64,000 bases of DNA from Neckera pumila (lineage: Eukaryota; Streptophyta; Bryopsida; Hypnales; Neckeraceae), in assembly GCA_963969595.1 (NCBI GenBank), contig OZ018416.1, positions 14,586,065-14,650,064 on the forward strand, written 5' to 3'. Below, piece by piece: positions 59,309 through 64,000 of this stretch. The number at the start of each line of letters is the position of its first letter. The stretch's first letter is position 1. Position numbers and translations under genes: made by a program. A model generated the notes under the pieces. That model saw only the letters and a list, made by a program, of their open reading frames with translations. It was not told the origin of the DNA and made no database searches.

Positions 59309-60235
59309 TTAACCCCTAATGGCCCATTGTCCCCTCGGGCGACAAATTGGATTTTGGATAGGCTCCTATGGTCTCAATATTTGTTGTAATTTTTTGAATT
59401 TTTTTGTGAAGATAGAAAATCACATTAGCTTTCCGGAAATGTAATTTTTATTTCAATCGGTGCCTGCTAGAAAAAATTATGGTAGAAAAACTCCAAATTT
59501 TAGTGCGGCAGGCAGAAAAAAAACCTCACAAAAACTTTAAAATAAAATATATTTTTTTTTTTCATATAGATTTTATTTTCATCTACATGGGAAGCTTGGA
59601 TTCATTCCATTTGGATTTGTTATGCAAAAGTTATGGACAATCTTATTTTTTGGGCGATTAGAGCATCTTCTTGAAAAAATAACTTGTAGGATTCATTTTT
59701 GAACTCAATTTTGACAATTTAAAAAAAAAAAAAGTTGTACAAGGTTAAGATTTCTTGCTAGAACAATCTCACCATTGAGATTAGTATATTTCAACCCTAT
59801 CTTAGAGCTATTAATGATTTCATTTCTCCTTCAATCTTAAACCTATTTCTACTTAACAAATTTTTAATGAGTGAAAACTAAGTGTTTCTTTTTTGAATTT
59901 TTTTTCCTAGATTCTCAACTCAATTCTTCATCATATAAAATTAGAAATTCAAAATCATTAGAGCAAAAATTTTAAGTTAAAAAGGTTCAAAGCCAAAAAA
60001 TGTAGTTGAGAAAGGTGCAAAAAAACTCGATTCCTTCACCTTAAATGCAAATATCTTGCAATCTACACGGTCAAAGTTTCTAAAATTTCTTCCACACATT
60101 CTTACACTAGTGTAGTGCAAGATCCTATGGTTAAATATGCAAAAACACATTAAACTTTTTTTTTGCTCTTTGCTATAGAAATAGCAGTTTTGCATGGTTT
60201 TTGGCAGAAAAGGGCCTTGAGCCTTTTGGGGTTAA
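59309..60235 (-). mobile_element. TTAA element, type 2, full-length
   Basis: TTAACCCCTAATGGCCCATTG to GAGCCTTTTGGGGTTAA, 927 bp. Blocks are collinear with 58152-59089, including CATCTTCTTGAAAAAATAAC and CTTGCAATCTACACGGTCAA (read on + strand). Confidence 0.87.
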
Positions 60236-60768
60236 GTCATCCAAATGCCACTTTTTTCTTACACAGACGGTGTTCAGGGGTTAATAAGAGTTTCATTTGC
60301 ACCGGAAAGATAATAATATGAAGTCTGAATTCCATAATAGTATGAGTTTCATTGAGAACCGGTTCTGTTTTCGGGCCACAAGGTCATTTTATTTATTCAT
60401 TGTCATTGTGATCAGGATTCAGGGATTCCATTTTTGCAGTGAAACATCTTCAGTTGGGTTCCCAGAGAATATAATATTCATGATGAGGAACATTCAAGGG
60501 AGGAAGCTCCAACAATTTTGCAGCAACTGAACTGAAGCTGCTGCACATTTTATGAGCTTTAATTATTTTGTTTATTTTTTTGAACAAATGGGCGAACCTT
60601 TTATGAGCTTTAGAGGCTCGAGAAAGAACTGCAAGAAAACATGACAATGACATACCTTATATGGACGGAGCGACTGCTGGCGGCCAGAAAGTCTGTTCAG
60701 CAAATGTCCCAAATTCAATGGGAGACAGACGGAGCTATGGCCATGGCCTGGGGGCAGGCAGGGGGATC
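60236..60768. other. unique stretch, nothing recognised
   Basis: Higher GC than the neighbours at 60660-60765. Two opposite 67-77 codon ORFs without domains. Confidence 0.4.
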
Positions 60769-61413
60769 TTAACCCCTAAATGCTTAAGGCCTGTTTTGGG
60801 CTTCCTGGAATTTGCTCTAAATTGAACAAAATGCCAACATTTTGATAAGTTGTATCAATTTTTTTTGAATTGTAACCTTACAAACTCAAACTAGACATGT
60901 CAGAGATCTCATAGAAAAAGAAAACACAACAATATCACTTATGGAGTGAAAGATTATAATGCTTGACCATGAGGGTGCCAAAATTGCAAAAATCTTTCAA
61001 TCTTCTTTACACAAATCAAATCTAAAATATTGGTGACCAAAAAAATATGAGGTTAAAGGGCCTAACTTGTATAACCCTAATCAATTTATGGCTTCTTAAA
61101 ATCTACTCTACAATTTTTTTAAATGAATTTTGAATGTGATTTATTCTCCAAGATCTAGTGTATTTGAGGCTCATTTCCAAGAGCTCTCAACACTACGGGA
61201 AGTCAAGATCGCAATGGGTACCCTTGTACAAAAACTTGAATAGAAAAATCACTATTGTTTATTTTCAAGATTGGATTTTTGGTGCTAAAACTAGACTTCA
61301 AGAAGAGCTATCTAAAAATATAAACTACTAAAAATAGCAACTTGGTTAGGTTTTATTTAACTTCAAAGTTTTGCAAACACCAAATTTGGGTGCCTTGGGC
61401 ATTTAGGGGTTAA
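60769..61413 (+). mobile_element. TTAA element, type 3 (645 bp)
   Basis: TTAACCCCTAAATGCTTAAGG to GGGCATTTAGGGGTTAA. Collinear with the 43002 copy throughout. Its right TTAA (61410-61413) is at the same time the left TTAA of the next element. Confidence 0.88.
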
Positions 61414-62360
61414 CCCCTAAAGTTCCATGATTACATTTTCATTGAAAATGCTCAAAAAACTGCCATTTTTAGTACAAGTTCCCAATTCTTGAAAAGTTAA
61501 ACATTTTGTGACAAATGTAACCATAGGATCTTGTAGTATGCTGACTTGAGAATATGTGGTAAGACTTTTAGAAATTTCCACCATGTGGATTGCCAGATAG
61601 AAGCATTCAAATTCCCTAAAATTATTTTTTTGGCCCGACAAAAAACAAGGCAACTACACTTCACAAGCTCACTTTTTGATTAAAAAATGTCCAAAATGAT
61701 GGAGCTTCTTTGGATTTCTTTTCCTAGACAAGTTGGCTACATGCTTGAAAATTTCTACTTCATTTGGAATTGTCCAACATATAGAAAAAAGTTAGTAAGT
61801 AGATAGGAGTAGAGAATGATTCAAAATACTATATTGTTAAGAATTTATTTATGGAAGATAAAAATGCCAATCCCAATGGTTGCAATGTTGTGATAAACAA
61901 TTTACATCCTATGATTTTTTTTTTCAAAAAGTATTGAAAATTGAATAAGATAAAGGACTTCAAAGTTTATTTTAGAGTAGAGAATCCATAACTGCCCACA
62001 AACAAAAAATCTTCATAACTTTTGACCCATTGATCAAAATGGGATGATTCAAAACTTTACACGTGTAAATAATTCTAGAGAATCGATTTCAAATTTTTGT
62101 TTATGAAAAAGAGTTTTTTTTAATCTGCCCAAACTGCCCAGTTACAAAAAAAATAACATATTAGGCCATAACTTTTGACTCACATTTCCAAATGTCATGA
62201 AATTTAGTGCATATGAAAGATATTTCTCGCGCCCACCTTCTATTAAAATTTCAGTCTAAAATATGAAAATCTCTAGTCACACATACCTGTCCGAAATTTC
62301 TAGTCACACAAACCTGTCCGAAGTTTCTATAAAAACGTATGCTGGTCCTTTAGTGGTTAA
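61410..62360 (+). mobile_element. TTAA element, type 1, full-length (951 bp)
   Basis: TTAACCCCTAAAGTTCCATGA to GGTCCTTTAGTGGTTAA. The tail contains a duplication of the subterminal motif (TCACACATACCTGTCCGAAATTTC then TCACACAAACCTGTCCGAAGTTTC, 62276-62330), which explains its slightly greater length. Confidence 0.88.
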
Positions 62361-62515
62361 GTTAGTGCAATTCTAATAAGCATGCCAACTTAGTGGTGGA
62401 TTCTACAGTTGGATTTGTTAAAAATGCATATAGATGAAGATTTTAGTCTTGCTTTGGAGACTAGTATTTTGAAGCAATTTTGGGCCTCTAAATATGAAAG
62501 ATTTTTAGGGGTTAA
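62361..62515 (+). mobile_element. possible TTAA element tail remnant
   Basis: Ends GATTTTTAGGGGTTAA at 62515 with no recognisable head; the preceding 150 bp do not align clearly to a known type. Confidence 0.35.
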
Positions 62516-62520
62516 ATTGC

Positions 62521-62871
62521 TTAATCTTTAATGGTTTATGAATATGTGACTAAAAAGCACTTCAAAATGGCCATTTCTAGTATAAAGCTATAATGAAAAT
62601 AACTGCTTTTTTTGCAATTTGAGCTATAAATTCTTCTACAAGACATGCATGAGAATGTGTGGAAAGAATTTCGTACACTTTGACCATGTAGATTGTAAGA
62701 TATTAGTATTCAATAGAAAAAAGAAAAGATTTTTTCTACCTTGCATAATTAGGATTTTAGATTATACTTAACTTTTTGACACTACAAAGTTTTGAGGCTG
62801 AAATTTTTATCGTGGGGAATTGAATTGAAACTTGAGTCTTTTTGGTTTTTGAAATTTGAAATTTTCATTCT
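62521..62871 (+). mobile_element. TTAA element, type 2, head fragment
   Basis: Starts TTAATCTTTAATGGTTTATGA and keeps the AATGGCCATTTCTAGTATAAAG and GAATGTGTGGAAAGAATTTC blocks. It stops at GAAATTTTCATTC, exactly where the next element begins with TTAA. Confidence 0.65.
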
Positions 62872-63235
62872 TAACCTCTAAAAGACCAAGCACCGTTTTT
62901 TTGGCAACATAGCGATTTTGGGCAGCTCACTACGGATGGAGTTTTTATTTTTTTTCTTTGAAAATTTTACACAACATGTGCCCAAGGAGTAGCTTTAAGG
63001 CCCAACAATTTTCATAGCTTTTGACTATACGGTTAAAAAGTTATTGCATGATATGTGATTTTCATTCGACGGCGGGCAGCCCGGGCAGCTCAAAAAACTT
63101 CTTTAAAAATGACTTTAAAAAAAAATAAAAATCTGAAATTGGTTCTTTAGATTTATATAAAAGTGTGAAGCTTTGAATCATTCAATTTGGATCTATGAGT
63201 CAAAAGTTATGAGGATTTTAAGTTTGTGGGTAGGT
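62872..63235 (-). mobile_element. TTAA element, type 1b, tail fragment
   Basis: TTAACCTCTAAAAGACCAAG, then GATTTTGGGCAGCTCACTAC and ACAACATGTGCCCAAGGAG as in the 25975 copy. It breaks off after TTTGTGGGTAGGTATGG; the head is missing. Confidence 0.7.
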
Positions 63236-64000
63236 ATGGTTTTGAAAGACTCCATACCTACTCTCAGTAGGTACTGAAGAACTAGTAATGTTTAACATCT
63301 CTCCATGATTTAGAAAAGTCCATAGCATATATGAGATTTTAACGCTTATCACGTTAACAAGTACAGAGGTTCGACAGTATTTTATAACCCTATCCATTCC
63401 ACGACAGGGTCATAAAACATTCATAGACAAACGTAACCATGTCTCTTCTAAAGTACTGAAGAGAGCGTTCCAAGGATCTTTGAGAATATTCTGCCTTGGG
63501 CGATGAGATTCAAGCGTGCGAAGGGAGACAGAATTTCTTCTCTTCGGGATCTTGGGCGACTACGCATCCGAAGCCACCACTAATTGGATCAGTAAGACTT
63601 GGTACAGTACTGGGAAGACCCTATTTGACTCCAGCCCTGATGATGCCTCCATTTCTCCAGGAAGTAGCTCCATGTACTGTACAATACAGGCTACTACTTC
63701 AGAGGCCAGCAGCCTGGCTCAGGCGAAAGGACACTGAATTATGTTACACCGTTGCCAAGAAACCTTGCTTCCAATTCAACGGCTTTCCCCCTTTCTCTAA
63801 TTAAACCAAAACCAAAAAAAGAAAGTCGATAGCATTGCCACACTCAAGAATCATTCAACAATTTCCTTCTTGGGGGATGGGATTCTCCAGTTTGAATCGA
63901 CCGAAATCTACATAAAGCCAACCACTGATTACCGACTCCGTGCGCATCTCTTCACCGACACTCTGGGCTGCTATTATTCACCACTGCTCATTGTCGGTGG
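63236..64000. other. unique GC-balanced stretch at the window end
   Basis: From about 63480 the AT-richness falls, as at the GRF locus, so this may be the flank of another gene. Two overlapping forward ORFs (63496-63804, 63516-63737) have no domain I recognise and no clear splice or start support. TACTGTACAATACAG at 63675-63689 is the exact reverse complement of 8119-8133. Confidence 0.3.

Overview
This is a plant nuclear sequence. The only gene I can model securely is a growth-regulating factor (GRF) transcription factor on the + strand, coding exons between 32607 and 36250. It has the plant-specific QLQ and WRC domains and the C-terminal FFD, TQL and GGPL motifs. It is very GC-rich, has a single-copy, GC-rich neighbourhood of about 10 kb (30.5-40.1 kb), and lies in an ocean of AT-rich DNA. 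The stretch where seed-plant GRF mRNAs carry the miR396 site is poorly matched here. Together with the long N-terminal region this suggests a seed-free land plant (bryophyte, lycophyte or fern); I cannot resolve it further.

The rest is mostly non-coding and repetitive. About one third of the window (my rough sum is 21 kb in at least 27 copies) is one superfamily of AT-rich elements without ORFs. Full-length copies are about 915-950 bp. They start TTAACCCCTAAAG and end with the inverse, CTTTAGGGGTTAA. I divide them into type 1 (head AAAGTTCCATGAC, tail GGTCCTTTAGGGG; subtype 1b has a different tail), type 2 (head AAAGTCCCAAGGCC, tail GGGACAATGGGACTTTAGGGG read without its last base) and type 3 (head AAATGCCCAAGGC, about 640 bp). 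All share one internal skeleton. Two neighbours share a single TTAA, and other copies are nested in each other and in a tRNA-derived SINE. TTAA plus a CCC terminus is the signature of piggyBac-type transposons, which as far as I know are not an established plant superfamily. I see no transposase in the window, so the assignment is inference. In the annotation, + strand means head first.

Around these are single small elements of other groups: an En/Spm-like (CACTA) MITE with AAT duplication (28968-29254), an ACACTAAA-rich TIR element (18122-18435), a Tourist/PIF-like MITE with TAA duplication (27847-27985), a Stowaway MITE (41607-41857), a pogo/Emigrant-like MITE (25472-25671), a fold-back MITE inside a type 3 element (46234-46417), a SINE, and a second four-copy repeat family (GTCCATAAA ends). 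A 13-bp minisatellite at 17.17-17.56 kb keeps all three forward frames open and creates false ORFs.

Region by region: 0-30 kb is repeat desert with one possible two-exon gene fragment at 1.4-1.8 kb; 30.5-40.1 kb is the GRF locus with long leader and 3' flank; 40.2-63.2 kb is again repeat desert with a decayed coding-like tract near 56 kb; from 63.4 kb the base composition rises again and may be the flank of another locus.
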